From contig NZ_JABBXB010000002.1 of assembly GCF_013387485.1 (NCBI RefSeq), positions 630,405 to 694,404 on the forward strand: DNA of 64,000 nt, given 5' to 3'. A model generated the notes under the pieces. It was not told where the DNA came from. It made no database searches and saw nothing but the letters and a program-made list of their open reading frames with translations. Shown here piece after piece: positions 18,179 through 27,255 of this stretch; position 1 is the stretch's first letter, and every line of letters starts with the position of its first letter. Made by a program: the position numbers and the translations under genes. The stretch comes from Stenotrophomonas sp. SAM-B (GTDB taxonomy: Bacteria; Pseudomonadota; Gammaproteobacteria; Xanthomonadales; Xanthomonadaceae).

Positions 18179-19408
18179 TCAGCGCGGCTGCTTGATCGGC
18201 AGCACCAGCCGGAACCGGGAGCCCACGCCCGGCGTGCTGTCCAGGTCGATGCGGCCGTGGTGCTTGTTGATGATGCTGTAGGAGATCGACAGGCCCAGGC
18301 CGGTGCCGCTGCCGACCGGCTTGGTGGTGAAGAACGGATCGAAGATGCGCTGGCGCAGGTCCGGCGAGATGCCGCCGCCGGTATCTTCGAACTCCACCCA
18401 GACCGTATCGCCGTCCACCCCGGTGCGCACGTTGATCGTGCCGCGGTCCGCGATGGCGTGGCCGGCGTTGAGCAGCAGGTTCATGTAGACCTGGTTCAAC
18501 TCGGACGGCAGGCACTCCACCAGCGGGAGTTGGCCGAACTCGCGGTGCAGGGTCACCTTGTACTTGAGCTCGTTCCAGATGATGTTGATCGTGGATTCCA
18601 GGCCCGCATGCAGGTCGACCAGCTTCCACGACTCATCGCGGCCGGAATACGAGAAGTCCTTCAGGTCGCGCACGATGCGCGTCACCCGCTCGATGCCCTC
18701 GCGCGATTCGGCCATCAGCTGCGGCAGGTCGCGGCTGATGAAGTCGATGTCGAAGCGTTGGCGGATGTCGTCGATTTCCGGGATCAGCGCCTTCGGGTCC
18801 GGCGCACGCAGGGCCCGCTCGTAGGCTTCGATCACGGTGAACAGGCTGCGCAGGTACTCCTGCAGGCTGCCCAGGTTGGAGTGCACGTAACCGATCGGGT
18901 TGTTGATCTCGTGCGCCACGCCGGCGGCGAGCTGGCCGATCGAGGCCATCTTCTCCGACTGCAGCAGCTTTTCCTGGGTGCCGTTGAGGCGCAGGTAAGC
19001 CTGGCGCAGCTCGGCATGGCGCTGCTGCAGCTCGCGCTCGTAGTCTTCCTGGCCTTCGATGCGCCGGAACAGCGCCAGGTAATGCCGCTGGCCGCCATCG
19101 TCGTGATGGTAGACGTGGGCGATGACCATCCGCTCGCCGACCGGCAGGCTGCCGTTCCAGTGGCCGTTGAGGCGCGCCTGTTCCAGCGCGTCGGGCGGCA
19201 GCAGCTGGCGCAGCCATTGCGCCGGGGTCAGCTCGGCGTCGCGCTCGGCCTGGCCGAGAATTTCGCTGACCGCGGCATTGGCCAGGGCCACGCTGCCGTC
19301 TTCGCGGAACAGCAGCACGCCCTCCTTGATCCGTTCAAACAGGGCAAGCAGGACCGGGTGCGGAGGCAACGGCGCGGTGACAAGGGCGGAAGTTACGGTC
19401 ACGGTCAC
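18179..19408 (-). CDS. PAS-domain cytoplasmic histidine kinase (HisKA type)
   Basis: A 409-aa kinase without membrane helices: a PAS module (about 20-115), a coiled-coil linker, a HisKA domain with phosphoacceptor H166 in [13 protein letters not shown], and a HATPase domain with N-box [10 protein letters not shown] and G-boxes DTGGGI, DPFFTTK and GTGLGLSIS. Its HEINNPIG box and C-terminal half are of the kind seen in ZraS/AtoS-like and RpfC-neighbour kinases. It converges on the receiver-bearing GGDEF-EAL gene, whose C-terminal receiver is the nearest possible partner. The start is GTG 19408, with a second GTG two codons on; both lack a strong ribosome site. It is followed upstream by the flagellar minus-strand genes. 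Confidence 0.9.
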   Translation of the reverse strand: MTVTVTSALVTAPLPPHPVLLALFERIKEGVLLFREDGSVALANAAVSEILGQAERDAELTPAQWLRQLLPPDALEQARLNGHWNGSLPVGERMVIAHVYHHDDGGQRHYLALFRRIEGQEDYERELQQRHAELRQAYLRLNGTQEKLLQSEKMASIGQLAAGVAHEINNPIGYVHSNLGSLQEYLRSLFTVIEAYERALRAPDPKALIPEIDDIRQRFDIDFISRDLPQLMAESREGIERVTRIVRDLKDFSYSGRDESWKLVDLHAGLESTINIIWNELKYKVTLHREFGQLPLVECLPSELNQVYMNLLLNAGHAIADRGTINVRTGVDGDTVWVEFEDTGGGISPDLRQRIFDPFFTTKPVGSGTGLGLSISYSIINKHHGRIDLDSTPGVGSRFRLVLPIKQPR

Positions 19409-19487
19409 ATCGAGGCAGCAGGAAACAGGCGCTCAATATACGCGGTGACGTTCACATCGGCAGCACGGGGCCGCCAGACGGGGGAGA

Positions 19488-19826
19488 TCAGGCGACCGCG
19501 AGCGGCCGCCGGGTGTTGAGCGTGTGCGACTGGCCCTTGGCATCGTACGCCGCCGCATCTTCGCTGCGGCCGAGCTGGCGCAGCGCCCAGTTGACCTCAC
19601 GGCGGCGCCGCGAGAGCAGCACGCCGTTGGCGCGGTTGCGCTCGGCCAGCTCCTGCACGCGCTCGGCCTGGCCGAGCGGCAGGGCCGCCTCGAGGGCCCG
19701 CAGGGCCTCCAGCTTGGCGCCCGTCGCGCGGATCAGGGCCTGCACGTCATGCTCGACCAATGCCTGGCGTTCGACGTCCAGGGCATCGCTGAGGCGCTGC
19801 AGCGGCTCGCTCATCGCCAGCTTCAT
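19488..19826 (-). CDS. flgN: Flagella synthesis chaperone FlgN
   Basis: A 112-aa helical, coiled-coil protein; FlgN is the export chaperone for the hook-filament junction proteins FlgK and FlgL. Sequence conservation in this family is low; the call rests on length, the helical heptad-like pattern (ERQALVEHDVQALIRATGAKLEALRALE), the basic RRRREVNWAL segment, and position directly behind flgM. ATG 19826 overlaps the flgM stop (ATGA); a second ATG at 19814 is also possible. It should be transcribed with flgM from the sigma28 promoter at 20157-20183 and perhaps also from the flgA promoter. Confidence 0.88.
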   Translation of the reverse strand: MKLAMSEPLQRLSDALDVERQALVEHDVQALIRATGAKLEALRALEAALPLGQAERVQELAERNRANGVLLSRRRREVNWALRQLGRSEDAAAYDAKGQSHTLNTRRPLAVA

Positions 19827-20125
19827 CCCTGCAGCTGCTGGTCCAGCTCAAGCATGCGCGACGCGATCGCGTCGGGGTTGATCTTGTAGGTGCCGTTCTG
19901 CAGCGAATCGCGCACGGCCTGGACACGGGCCGCGTCGATCGCCGGGGCCGTGGACAGTTCGCGCTGCATCGCCTGCAGGCTGGTGGCTTCGCCGGTCAGG
20001 CGCAGGCTGTCAGCGGCTTCCACCGGGCGGGCCGGTGCATCGGTGCTGACGCTCGGCTTGTTGCCCGGAGCGACGCTGCGCAGATGGGCGGTGGCCTGCA
20101 GGTTGCCGTCGATTTTCTGGCTCAT
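19823..20125 (-). CDS. flgM: Anti-sigma28 factor FlgM
   Basis: FlgM binds FliA (sigma28) and blocks late flagellar transcription until it is exported through the finished hook. The 100-aa product has the typical disordered N-terminal half and a helical C-terminal half (SLQAMQRELS, DAARVQAVRDSLQNGTYKINPDAIASRMLELD), whose KI-N/D-PD-x-IA-x-x-M/LL ending is the family signature. A strong FliA promoter lies 32 bp upstream, so the inhibitor is under control of the factor it inhibits. Its stop overlaps flgN, and flgA lies upstream on the same strand. Confidence 0.95.
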   Translation of the reverse strand: MSQKIDGNLQATAHLRSVAPGNKPSVSTDAPARPVEAADSLRLTGEATSLQAMQRELSTAPAIDAARVQAVRDSLQNGTYKINPDAIASRMLELDQQLQG

Positions 20126-20156
20126 GGAGTTGTCCTGGGAATGCGGTTCACAAGGG

Positions 20157-20183
20157 ATAACGGCCGGTCGGGCGCCATCTTTA
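20157..20183 (-). promoter_or_regulatory. FliA (sigma28) promoter of flgM-flgN
   Basis: On the minus strand TAAAGATG (20183-20176), an 11-bp spacer and GCCGTTAT (20164-20157) match TAAAGTTT-N11-GCCGATAA with exact spacing. It lies in the 109-bp gap between flgA and flgM. Confidence 0.8.
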
Positions 20184-20234
20184 GGGGAATATTGCAGGTT
20201 TTACGGGAAATGTGGCCCGTATTCACAATCGTGT

Positions 20235-20882
20235 TCAGCGCGTCACTAAAACGTCACCGCTGGCCGCGACGGTGCCCTGCACGATCTTGCGCGAGGAAAG
20301 GTTCTCGACCGAGACCCGCTCGTTCTCGCCGGCATCGGCCATGGCGCGTCCGGCTACCCGGACCTCCACCCCGCCCCGCCGCGACACCAGCGCGACACTG
20401 TCGCCCCGGCGCACCAGCCGCTGCGCGACCAGATCATTGGCCGAGAGCAGGCTGCCGGCGCTGAGGGTCCTGCGCGCCACGCGGCCGACGGCGGCGGCCG
20501 GATCGGCCAACGCAGCACCGGCGATCCGGGCCGCATCACGCTGGCCGGTAGTGATATCGGCCGCCGACAGGGTTTCTCCAGCGGCCACGCCCCGGTTGAG
20601 AATGAGTACGGTCTGGTTGCGGCGCACCTTTACCGGCACGAAGAGGCGCCAGCCGCCCGCATCGGGGCAGCTGACCTCCACGGTGCTGGTGCCGGTCGGC
20701 TGGGCTGCCAGCGGCTGGCCACAGGCGGGCAGGCGCAAGGCCGAGTCCAGCGTGGTGTCGCCTTCACTGCCGGCCGGCAAGGTGCCCAGCGCCGCCTGGC
20801 GGATGCTGTCCACCGGCTGCCAGGCACCGGCCGCCCAGGCGGGTGCCGCCAGCAGCAGCGCGGCAAAGACAAGAGAACGCAT
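20235..20882 (-). CDS. flgA: Flagellar basal body P-ring formation protein FlgA
   Basis: FlgA is the periplasmic chaperone for P-ring assembly from FlgI. The 215-aa product has a Sec signal peptide (MRSLVFAALLLAAPAWA) and ends in the SAF-type domain (VPVKVRRNQTVLILNRGVAAGETLSAADIT, then RRTLSAGSLLSANDLV) typical of FlgA, with a terminal strand pair. ATG 20882 starts the signal peptide; the open frame further upstream runs into cheV and is not coding. A sigma54 promoter lies at 20918-20934. It is divergent from cheV and upstream of flgM. Confidence 0.95.
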   Translation of the reverse strand: MRSLVFAALLLAAPAWAAGAWQPVDSIRQAALGTLPAGSEGDTTLDSALRLPACGQPLAAQPTGTSTVEVSCPDAGGWRLFVPVKVRRNQTVLILNRGVAAGETLSAADITTGQRDAARIAGAALADPAAAVGRVARRTLSAGSLLSANDLVAQRLVRRGDSVALVSRRGGVEVRVAGRAMADAGENERVSVENLSSRKIVQGTVAASGDVLVTR

Positions 20883-20917
20883 GGGCACTCCAAGGGCAAG
20901 GAACATGCGCAGCACGA

Positions 20918-20934
20918 TGCAAGCCGCATGCCGA
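20918..20934 (-). promoter_or_regulatory. Sigma54 promoter of flgA
   Basis: The minus strand reads TCGGCATGCGGCTTGCA: GG and GC are spaced exactly 10 bases, and the -12 part TTGCA is perfect against TTGGCACG-N4-TTGCA. Start point near 20907, about 25 nt before the flgA ATG. Confidence 0.68.
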
Positions 20935-20953
20935 ACCGGCGCGTACGCCGCGC

Positions 20954-20980
20954 TCAAGTCATCGCCACCGCCGCCGATAC
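20954..20980 (+). promoter_or_regulatory. FliA (sigma28) promoter of cheV
   Basis: TCAAGTCA (20954-20961), an 11-bp spacer and GCCGATAC (20973-20980). The -10 is nearly perfect; the -35 matches five of eight. It ends only 7 bp before the cheV ATG, so the mRNA would have almost no leader. Confidence 0.55.
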
Positions 20981-20987
20981 CAAGCCC

Positions 20988-21932
20988 ATGTCCCATGACC
21001 TGCTCAACCGCATCGACCAGCGTACGCGACTGGCCGGCCACAATCGTCTGGCCCTGCTGCTGTTCCGGCTGGGTGGACGTCAGCTTTTTGGCGTGAATGT
21101 CTTCAAGGTGCAGGAAGTCCTGCGCCGTCCGGGCCTGTTCCAGGTACCCGGGCTGCCCAGCCAGTTCGCCGGTGTGGCCGATGTACGTGGCCGTTCGGTG
21201 CCGGTGCTGGACCTGGGCCTGGCGATCGGCCACCCCGAGCGTGAGCCCGATGCCGACAAGGCGCCGGGCTATCTGGTGGTGACCGAGTTCAACCGTTCGA
21301 TCCAGGGATTCCTGGTCAGCGGTGTGGAACGCATCGTCAACATCGCGGTGGAGGACATCCATCCGCCGCCGGAGCTGGGCGCTGAATCGAGCTACCTGAC
21401 CGCGGTCACCCGCTTCCAGGGCGAACTGATCCAGGTGATCGACGTCGAAAGCGTGCTGGCCGACATTGCCGAGATCCGCGGCGAGGCAGTGCTGGACCCC
21501 TCCATGGCCCTGCCCGCCGATGCCCCGCCGATGCAGGTGCTGGTGGTGGACGATTCGCGCGTGGCCCGCCAGCAGATCCGCAGCGTGCTCGACCAGCTGG
21601 GGGTCGGGGCGACCCTGCTCTCGGACGGCAAGCAGGCGCTGGACCACCTGCTGCAGATCCACGCGTCGGGCGAAAACCCCGCCGAGCGCTACGCCATGGT
21701 CATCTCCGATATCGAGATGCCGGCGATGGACGGCTACACCCTGACGACGGAAATCCGGCGTCACCCGGGCCTGGCCGGCCTGTACGTGCTGCTGCATACC
21801 TCCCTGTCGGGCGTGTTCAACAACGCGATGGTCGAGCGGGTCGGGGCGAACGCCTTCGTGGCCAAGTACTCCCCGCATGAACTGGCCGACTTCCTGCTGG
21901 ACCGCCTGCGCAAGGTGGCGATGGCGGCGTAA
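20988..21932 (+). CDS. cheV: Chemotaxis coupling protein CheV (CheW-receiver fusion)
   Basis: CheV links chemoreceptors to CheA like CheW and adapts the signal through its receiver. The 314-aa product has a CheW-like domain (about 20-165; FRLGGRQLFGVNVFKVQEVLR, then GVADVRGRSVPVLDL) and a receiver (about 180-305) with acidic LVVDDSRV, phosphoacceptor D241 in ISDIEMPAMDG, and the conserved Lys in VAKYSPHEL. ATG 20988 has no ribosome site; a sigma28 -10 box ends 7 bp upstream, so translation may be leaderless. It sits between flgA (divergent) and flgB. Confidence 0.96.
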   Translation: MSHDLLNRIDQRTRLAGHNRLALLLFRLGGRQLFGVNVFKVQEVLRRPGLFQVPGLPSQFAGVADVRGRSVPVLDLGLAIGHPEREPDADKAPGYLVVTEFNRSIQGFLVSGVERIVNIAVEDIHPPPELGAESSYLTAVTRFQGELIQVIDVESVLADIAEIRGEAVLDPSMALPADAPPMQVLVVDDSRVARQQIRSVLDQLGVGATLLSDGKQALDHLLQIHASGENPAERYAMVISDIEMPAMDGYTLTTEIRRHPGLAGLYVLLHTSLSGVFNNAMVERVGANAFVAKYSPHELADFLLDRLRKVAMAA

Positions 21933-21982
21933 CCGGCGGTCGACTGGCCGTCGGTCCGTCGTCCCCGGTTGGCTTGGGTCAC

Positions 21983-22006
21983 ATCCACGCAAGGCGTGGA
22001 TCTACC
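21983..22006 (-). repeat. GTAG-type REP palindrome between cheV and flgB
   Basis: On the minus strand it reads GGTAG followed by ATCCACGC, loop CTT and GCGTGGAT, a perfect eight-base stem. It lies 51 bp after cheV and just upstream of the sigma54 promoter of flgB, so it may separate the two transcripts. Confidence 0.75.
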
Positions 22007-22030
22007 CGGCCCCTCCCCTCTGGCGCCCCT

Positions 22031-22047
22031 CTGGCACGCCGCTTGCA
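22031..22047 (+). promoter_or_regulatory. Sigma54 promoter of the flgBCDEF operon
   Basis: CTGGCACGCCGCTTGCA fits the sigma54 consensus YTGGCACG-N4-TTGCW at every position. Transcription should begin near 22058, about 22 nt before the flgB ATG. FleQ and RpoN2 encoded in this window are the expected activator and sigma factor. Confidence 0.92.
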
Positions 22048-22079
22048 CTGCCCCAGGCATCGTCCCGTGGGAGTGCGTC

Positions 22080-22475
22080 ATGCCCAATCTGATTTCGAAC
22101 TATCTGGGTGTCCATGCCCAGGCCATGCCGTTGCGCGAGCAGCGGATGAAGCTGATCGCCAGCAACCTGAGCAACGCCGACACCCCCGGGTACAAGGCCC
22201 AGGACCTGGACTTCGATGCCGCCCTGCGCAACGCCCAGGGACTGGATGCCAATGGTCTGATGAAGACCACCAGCGAGAAGCACTATGAGATCGGCGGCGG
22301 GTTGAACCCGTTCCAGATCGCCAAGGACGGCGTGCAGCCGAGCATCGACGGCAACACCGTCGACCCGGATGCCGAACGTGCCGCCTACGGCCGCGCCGCG
22401 CTGGAATACCGTGCTTCGCTGAGCTTCGTCGAATCCAAGGTGCGCTCCATGCTCACCGCGATCACGGGGCAATAA
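22080..22475 (+). CDS. flgB: Flagellar basal-body rod protein FlgB
   Basis: FlgB forms the proximal rod on the MS-ring/FliE base. The 131-aa product has the N-terminal rod signature (LREQRMKLIASNLSNADTPGYKA) and the C-terminal helix (ALEYRASLSFVESKVRSMLTAI) shared by the FlgBC/FlgFG axial family. It is the first gene after the sigma54 promoter; flgC starts 3 bp after its stop. ATG 22080 gives the normal length; an upstream in-frame ATG would precede the promoter. Confidence 0.97.
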   Translation: MPNLISNYLGVHAQAMPLREQRMKLIASNLSNADTPGYKAQDLDFDAALRNAQGLDANGLMKTTSEKHYEIGGGLNPFQIAKDGVQPSIDGNTVDPDAERAAYGRAALEYRASLSFVESKVRSMLTAITGQ

Positions 22476-22478
22476 GCC

Positions 22479-22886
22479 ATGAGCAACCTGCCCATCTTCG
22501 ATATCGCCGGCTCCGCGCTGCAGGCGCAGTCCGTGCGCATGAGCACCATCGCCTCCAACCTCTCCAACGCCGACACCGTCGCCGGCTCGGCCGATGCGGT
22601 CTACAAGCCGCTGGAGCCGATCTTCCAGTCGGTGACCAGCCGCACCGACCCGAACATCACCACGGTGCAGGTCAAGGAGATCAGCCAGAGCAACGCCGCG
22701 CCGATCCAGCGCTACGAGCCCGGCCACCCGATGGCCGATGCCGACGGCTACATCTACCAGCCCGACGTGGACCCGGTCGCGCAGATGGTCAACCTGATCT
22801 CGACCTCGCGCAATTACCAGGCGGGCGTGGAAATGCTGACCACCGCCAAGGAACTGGCGCTGGCCACGCTGACCATGGGTCGCTGA
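22479..22886 (+). CDS. flgC: Flagellar basal-body rod protein FlgC
   Basis: A 135-aa proximal rod subunit. It has the axial-family N terminus (FDIAGSALQAQSVRMSTIASNLSNADT) and the conserved C terminus (DPVAQMVNLISTSRNYQAGVEMLTTAKELAL), including the MVNLISTSRNYQ block. It lies 3 bp after flgB and 26 bp before flgD in the same operon. Confidence 0.97.
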   Translation: MSNLPIFDIAGSALQAQSVRMSTIASNLSNADTVAGSADAVYKPLEPIFQSVTSRTDPNITTVQVKEISQSNAAPIQRYEPGHPMADADGYIYQPDVDPVAQMVNLISTSRNYQAGVEMLTTAKELALATLTMGR

Positions 22887-22912
22887 CCCTCTTACCGCAG
22901 GAATCCACTCCC

Positions 22913-23599
22913 ATGAGCAGCACCAACGGCGTTGGCCAGAACAGCAGCGACATCTACACCGCGCTGGGCCTGAACGCACCCAACAGCGATACCAGCAAGA
23001 AGAAGAGCACCCTGGACCAGGCCGATTTCATGCGCCTGATGACCGAGCAGCTGCGCCACCAGGATCCGCTCAAGCCGATGGACAACACCCAGATGGTCGC
23101 GCAGATGGCGCAGCTGTCGCAGGTCCAGGGCATCACCGACCTCAACAACACGGTCAAGGGCTTCCAGGATTCGATGTCCAGCGACCAGATCCTGCGCGGC
23201 GCGGCCCTGGTCGGCCACGAAGTGCTGGTGCCGTCGGAGAAGCTCGCGCTGGAGAAGGAAGGCGATGTCACCGGCATGGTCGCCGCGCCCGGCGCCGGCT
23301 TCGTGACGGTGGACATCACTGACGCCAACGGCGTCAAGGTCAACCAGATCAGCGTGGAAGCCAAGGCCTCCGGCGAAGTCACCTTCGACTGGGACGGCAA
23401 GGATGCCAACGGCAACCGCATGGCCGAAGGCACCTACACCATCGCGGCCTCGCACACCGATACCGCCGGCACCAAGACCAAGCTCAACACCTACGTGCAG
23501 GCCCCGGTGGAGAGCGTCACGGTCGGTACGGACGGCCTGTACCTCAACCTCAAGGGTCTGGGCACGGCCCCGATCGACTACGTGCTCCGCATCAGCTGA
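22913..23599 (+). CDS. flgD: Flagellar hook cap / hook assembly protein FlgD
   Basis: FlgD caps the growing hook and is discarded later. The 228-aa product shows the N-terminal QADFMRLMTEQLRHQDPLKPMDNTQMVAQMAQLSQVQGI region (export signal and cap core), then a FlgD Ig-like beta domain with VTFDWDGKDANGNRMAEGTYTI, and a C-terminal strand pair. It is placed between the rod genes and the hook gene flgE, and ATG 22913 gives the usual length. Confidence 0.97.
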   Translation: MSSTNGVGQNSSDIYTALGLNAPNSDTSKKKSTLDQADFMRLMTEQLRHQDPLKPMDNTQMVAQMAQLSQVQGITDLNNTVKGFQDSMSSDQILRGAALVGHEVLVPSEKLALEKEGDVTGMVAAPGAGFVTVDITDANGVKVNQISVEAKASGEVTFDWDGKDANGNRMAEGTYTIAASHTDTAGTKTKLNTYVQAPVESVTVGTDGLYLNLKGLGTAPIDYVLRIS

Positions 23600-23630
23600 G
23601 CCGCCCCACCCGCATCCACAGGAGCATCCC

Positions 23631-24854
23631 ATGGGCTTCAACGTCTCGTTGTCCGGCATCAACGCAGCCAATGCCGATCTGAACGTCACCGCGAACAACA
23701 TCGCCAACGTCAACACCACCGGCTTCAAGCAGTCGCGCGCCGAGTTCGCCGATCTGTTCTCGGCCACCAGCTACGGCCTCTCCAAGAATGCGGTCGGCTC
23801 GGGCGTGCGCCTGACCAACGTCGCCCAGCAGTTCTCGCAGGGCAACAACGAACAGACCGGGCGCAGCCTGGACATGGCCATTTCCGGTGAGGGCTTCTTC
23901 ACCCTGAACATGAACGGTGCGCGCGTGTATTCGCGTGCCGGCAACTTCCAGACCGACCAGGCCGGTTATGTGACCAACCCGCAGGGTGCGCGCCTGCAGG
24001 TGTTCGCCCCGAACGCCGACGGCACCAACTTCGATGCCGGCCGCCTGACCGACCTGCAGCTGCTGACCACCGACAGCCCGCCCAAGCAGACCGGCAAGGT
24101 CGATGTCAGCTTCACCCTGCCGGCCAACGCCAAGGAACCGACGGTCGACACCTTCGACCCGACCGATTCCAACAGCTACAACCACTCCACCGGCGGCATC
24201 ACCGTGTATGACTCGCTGGGCGTGAGCCACACCCAGACCTCCTACTTCGTGAAGACCGGAAACCCGAACGAGTGGCAGGTCTACAACTATGTGGACGGCA
24301 AGGCGGCCGGTACCCCGACCACGCTGCAGTTCTCCGACGGCGGCGCACTGACCAGCCCGGCCAACGGCCAGATCGTGATGGATCCGTTCACCCCGACCAC
24401 CGGCGCCGGCGTGCTGTCGATGTCGCTGAACCTGAGTGGTTCGACCCAGTACGGCGAGAAGTTCGCGCTGCGCAACACCCAGCAGGACGGCTACGCGGCA
24501 GGCAAGCTCAACGAGATCACCGTCTCCGAGGAAGGCATCGTCTACGCGCGCTATTCCAACGGCGACGACAAGCCGCTGGGCCAGGTCGCACTGACCACCT
24601 TCAACAACGCGCAGGGCCTGGAAGCCAAGGGCAACAACCTGTGGACGGAGAGCTTCGCCTCCGGCACGCCGCGCACCGGTTCGCCGGACAGCTCCAACCT
24701 GGGCAAGATCCAGGCCGGTTCGCTGGAAGCCTCGACGGTCGACCTGACCGAGCAGCTGGTCAACATGATCACCGCCCAGCGCAACTTCCAGGCCAACTCG
24801 CAGATGGTCTCCACGCAGGACCAGATCACCCAGACCATCATCAACCTGCGTTGA
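23631..24854 (+). CDS. flgE: Flagellar hook protein FlgE
   Basis: FlgE polymerises into the hook. The 407-aa product has the axial N terminus (GINAANADLNVTANNIANVNTTGFKQSRAEF), a central D1/D2 beta region with the FlgE-type segment GGITVYDSLGVSHTQTSYFVKT, and the C terminus SLEASTVDLTEQLVNMITAQRNFQANSQMVSTQDQITQTI. A GGAG ribosome site precedes ATG 23631. It is in the flgBCDEF transcription unit, 31 bp after flgD and 33 bp before flgF. Confidence 0.98.
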   Translation: MGFNVSLSGINAANADLNVTANNIANVNTTGFKQSRAEFADLFSATSYGLSKNAVGSGVRLTNVAQQFSQGNNEQTGRSLDMAISGEGFFTLNMNGARVYSRAGNFQTDQAGYVTNPQGARLQVFAPNADGTNFDAGRLTDLQLLTTDSPPKQTGKVDVSFTLPANAKEPTVDTFDPTDSNSYNHSTGGITVYDSLGVSHTQTSYFVKTGNPNEWQVYNYVDGKAAGTPTTLQFSDGGALTSPANGQIVMDPFTPTTGAGVLSMSLNLSGSTQYGEKFALRNTQQDGYAAGKLNEITVSEEGIVYARYSNGDDKPLGQVALTTFNNAQGLEAKGNNLWTESFASGTPRTGSPDSSNLGKIQAGSLEASTVDLTEQLVNMITAQRNFQANSQMVSTQDQITQTIINLR

Positions 24855-24887
24855 TGAGCCACTGACCGCAACACGGGAAAAACACCG

Positions 24888-25643
24888 ATGGACAAGGCAC
24901 TCTACGTCGCGATGACCGGTGCACGTGCGTCCCTGCAGGCGCAGGGCACGCTGTCGCACAACCTGGCCAACACCGACACCCCCGGCTTCAAGGAGGCGCT
25001 CGCCAACACCGAAGCCTTCCCGATCAAGGGGACCGGCTACGCCTCGCGCGTGGATGCCCTGCACGTGGACGCCGGCTTCAACCGGCGCATGGGCGCACAG
25101 CAGATCACCGGCAACCCGCTGGATCTGTCCCTGCAGGCCGGCAACTGGCTGGCCGTGCAGGCGCCCGGCGCCAATGGCGGCGAAGCGTATACCCGCGGTG
25201 CGGCCCTCTCGATCACGCCCAATGGCCAGTTGGTGACCGCCGGCGGCCATCCGGTCCTGGATGAGAACAGCAACCCGATCGCGATCCCGCCCCACCAGGC
25301 GATGGACATCGGCAACGACGGCACGATCTCGATCATTCCGCTGGGCGAAGGCCCGCAGACGATGGCCAACATCGGCCGCATCCGCGTGGTGCAGGCCGAG
25401 GATGCGCGACTGGAGCGCGGCCTGGACGGGCTGATGCGCAACACCGACCCGCAGCAGGCGTTCGTGCAGGCCCAGGGCAAGTCGCTGGAAAGCGGCCAGC
25501 TGGAAGGCAGCAACGTCGATGCGGCCGGTGCGCTGGTGCAGATGATCCAGCTGCAGCGCCAGTACGAAATGCAGGTGAAGGTGATCAAGCACGGCGACGA
25601 CAACGCCCGCAGCGCCAACAGCCTGCTGCGCCTCGGCAGCTGA
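24888..25643 (+). CDS. flgF: Flagellar basal-body rod protein FlgF
   Basis: FlgF is part of the proximal rod. The 251-aa product starts MDKALYVAMTGARASLQAQGTLSHNLANTDTPGFK and ends with the axial-family helix containing SGQLEGSNVDAAGALVQMIQLQRQYEMQVKVI. In length and N terminus it is distinct from the flgG product. It is the last gene of the first operon; a separate sigma54 promoter follows before flgG. Confidence 0.96.
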   Translation: MDKALYVAMTGARASLQAQGTLSHNLANTDTPGFKEALANTEAFPIKGTGYASRVDALHVDAGFNRRMGAQQITGNPLDLSLQAGNWLAVQAPGANGGEAYTRGAALSITPNGQLVTAGGHPVLDENSNPIAIPPHQAMDIGNDGTISIIPLGEGPQTMANIGRIRVVQAEDARLERGLDGLMRNTDPQQAFVQAQGKSLESGQLEGSNVDAAGALVQMIQLQRQYEMQVKVIKHGDDNARSANSLLRLGS

Positions 25644-25673
25644 TCGCCCCGGTGACGTAATCCCGGCGCAGTT

Positions 25674-25690
25674 GTGGCACGCGCCATGCA
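25674..25690 (+). promoter_or_regulatory. Sigma54 promoter of flgGHIJKL
   Basis: GTGGCACGCGCCATGCA has GG and GC at the required 10-base spacing and matches TGGCACG exactly; the -12 element is ATGC instead of TTGC. It lies in the 104-bp flgF-flgG gap, with the start expected near 25701. Confidence 0.75.
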
Positions 25691-25747
25691 TTGCCCTTCG
25701 CAAGGGCCGCACCATGCGGCCATCCGCTACAACACAGGAATGACGCC

Positions 25748-26533
25748 ATGAACCAGGCATTGTGGATCGCCAAGACCGGACTGGATGCGCAGCAGACGCG
25801 CATGTCGGTGGTTTCCAACAACCTCGCCAACACCAACACCACCGGTTTCAAGCAGGACCGTGCCAGCTTCGAAGACCTGCTGTACCAGCAGGTCCGTCAG
25901 CCGGGCGGTGCCTCGTCGGCGCAGACCCAGCTTCCCTCGGGCCTGCAGTTGGGTACCGGCGTGCGCGTGGTGGCCACCTCCAAGAATTTCGAGCAGGGCA
26001 GCCAGCAGCAGACCGGCCGCGCGCTGGATGTGATGGTCAATGGCCGCGGCTTCTTTGAAGTGCAGATGCCGGACGGTTCCTCGGCCTACACCCGTGACGG
26101 CTCGTTCCAGCGCAACCAGGATGGCGAGCTGGTCACCAACAGCGGCTACCCGGTGCAGCCGGGCATCCAGATTCCGGAAGGCGCGCAGTCGCTGACCATC
26201 GGTACCGACGGCACCATCAGCGTGAAGATGGCCGATGACGCCGCCTCGGTGGAAATCGGCGCGCTGACCCTGACCGATTTCGTCAATCCCGCGGGCCTGC
26301 AGGCCCGTGGTGAAAACCTGTTCCTGGAAACCACCGCCTCCGGCCCCGCGCAGAACGGCAATCCCGGCCTCAACGGCCTGGGCACAGTGGTGCAGGGCGC
26401 GCTGGAAGGCAGCAACGTCAACGTGGTGGAAGAGCTGGTCTCGATGATCGAAACCCAGCGCGCCTACGAAATGAACGCCAAGGCGATCTCCACCACCGAC
26501 GCGATGCTCGGCTATCTCAACCAGAACGTCTGA
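25748..26533 (+). CDS. flgG: Flagellar distal rod protein FlgG
   Basis: A 261-aa distal rod subunit: N terminus [44 protein letters not shown], the conserved [17 protein letters not shown] and [14 protein letters not shown] segments, and C terminus [31 protein letters not shown]. The ATG at 25748 is preceded by an AGGAATGACGCC leader; the in-frame ATG at 25691 lies at the sigma54 -12 element and is excluded. Confidence 0.98.
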   Translation: MNQALWIAKTGLDAQQTRMSVVSNNLANTNTTGFKQDRASFEDLLYQQVRQPGGASSAQTQLPSGLQLGTGVRVVATSKNFEQGSQQQTGRALDVMVNGRGFFEVQMPDGSSAYTRDGSFQRNQDGELVTNSGYPVQPGIQIPEGAQSLTIGTDGTISVKMADDAASVEIGALTLTDFVNPAGLQARGENLFLETTASGPAQNGNPGLNGLGTVVQGALEGSNVNVVEELVSMIETQRAYEMNAKAISTTDAMLGYLNQNV

Positions 26534-26555
26534 TCGGTCGCCCCGGGAACCTGCC

Positions 26556-27248
26556 ATGTCGCGTCTTGCCCCTACCCTCCGCCTGCTCGCCGCCGCCGTC
26601 ATCGTCGCCACCTTGAGTGGCTGCGTGATCGCCGGCGATGTGCGTCCCTACCCGGCCATGGCCCCGGTCGAACCGGTCATGCCGCCGTCGGCCCAGGCCA
26701 CGGCCGGGGCGATCTACGCCGCCGGCCCGGGCCTGCAGCTGTACTCGGACCGTCGCGCACGCGATGTCGGTGACCTGCTCACGATCACCCTGACCGAGAA
26801 CACCACCGCGCAGACCACCGCCAACACCTCCACCTCGAAAGAGTCGGAGCTGAGCATCGGCACGCCGACGATCTTCGGTGCACCGGTGACGCTGGGCGGC
26901 AAGGACATTCTCAGCGCCAGTGCCGCCGGTTCGCGCGATTTCACCGGCAAGGGCACCAGCGCGCAGAGCAACCGCCTGCAGGGCAGCGTGACCGTTACCG
27001 TGATCCAGCGCCTGCCCAACGGCAACCTCGTCGTGCAGGGCGCCAAGAACCTGCGCCTGAACCGTGGCGATGAGCTGGTGCAGGTGCAGGGCATCGTTCG
27101 CGCGGCGGACATCTTCCCGGACAACACCATTCCCTCCAGCCGTGTTGCCGATGCCCGCATCGTCTACGGCGGCCGCGGCGCGATCGCCCAATCCAATGCG
27201 ATGGGCTGGTTGAGCCGCTTCTTCAACTCGGCCTTGTCGCCGTACTGA
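26556..27248 (+). CDS. flgH: Flagellar L-ring protein FlgH (lipoprotein)
   Basis: FlgH forms the outer-membrane L ring. The 230-aa product has a lipoprotein signal with lipobox LSGC (Cys at residue 23), then the conserved segments [60 protein letters not shown] and the C-terminal WLSRFF. It lies 22 bp after flgG and just ahead of flgI, as usual. Confidence 0.97.
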   Translation: MSRLAPTLRLLAAAVIVATLSGCVIAGDVRPYPAMAPVEPVMPPSAQATAGAIYAAGPGLQLYSDRRARDVGDLLTITLTENTTAQTTANTSTSKESELSIGTPTIFGAPVTLGGKDILSASAAGSRDFTGKGTSAQSNRLQGSVTVTVIQRLPNGNLVVQGAKNLRLNRGDELVQVQGIVRAADIFPDNTIPSSRVADARIVYGGRGAIAQSNAMGWLSRFFNSALSPY

Positions 27249-27255
27249 GCCTGAC

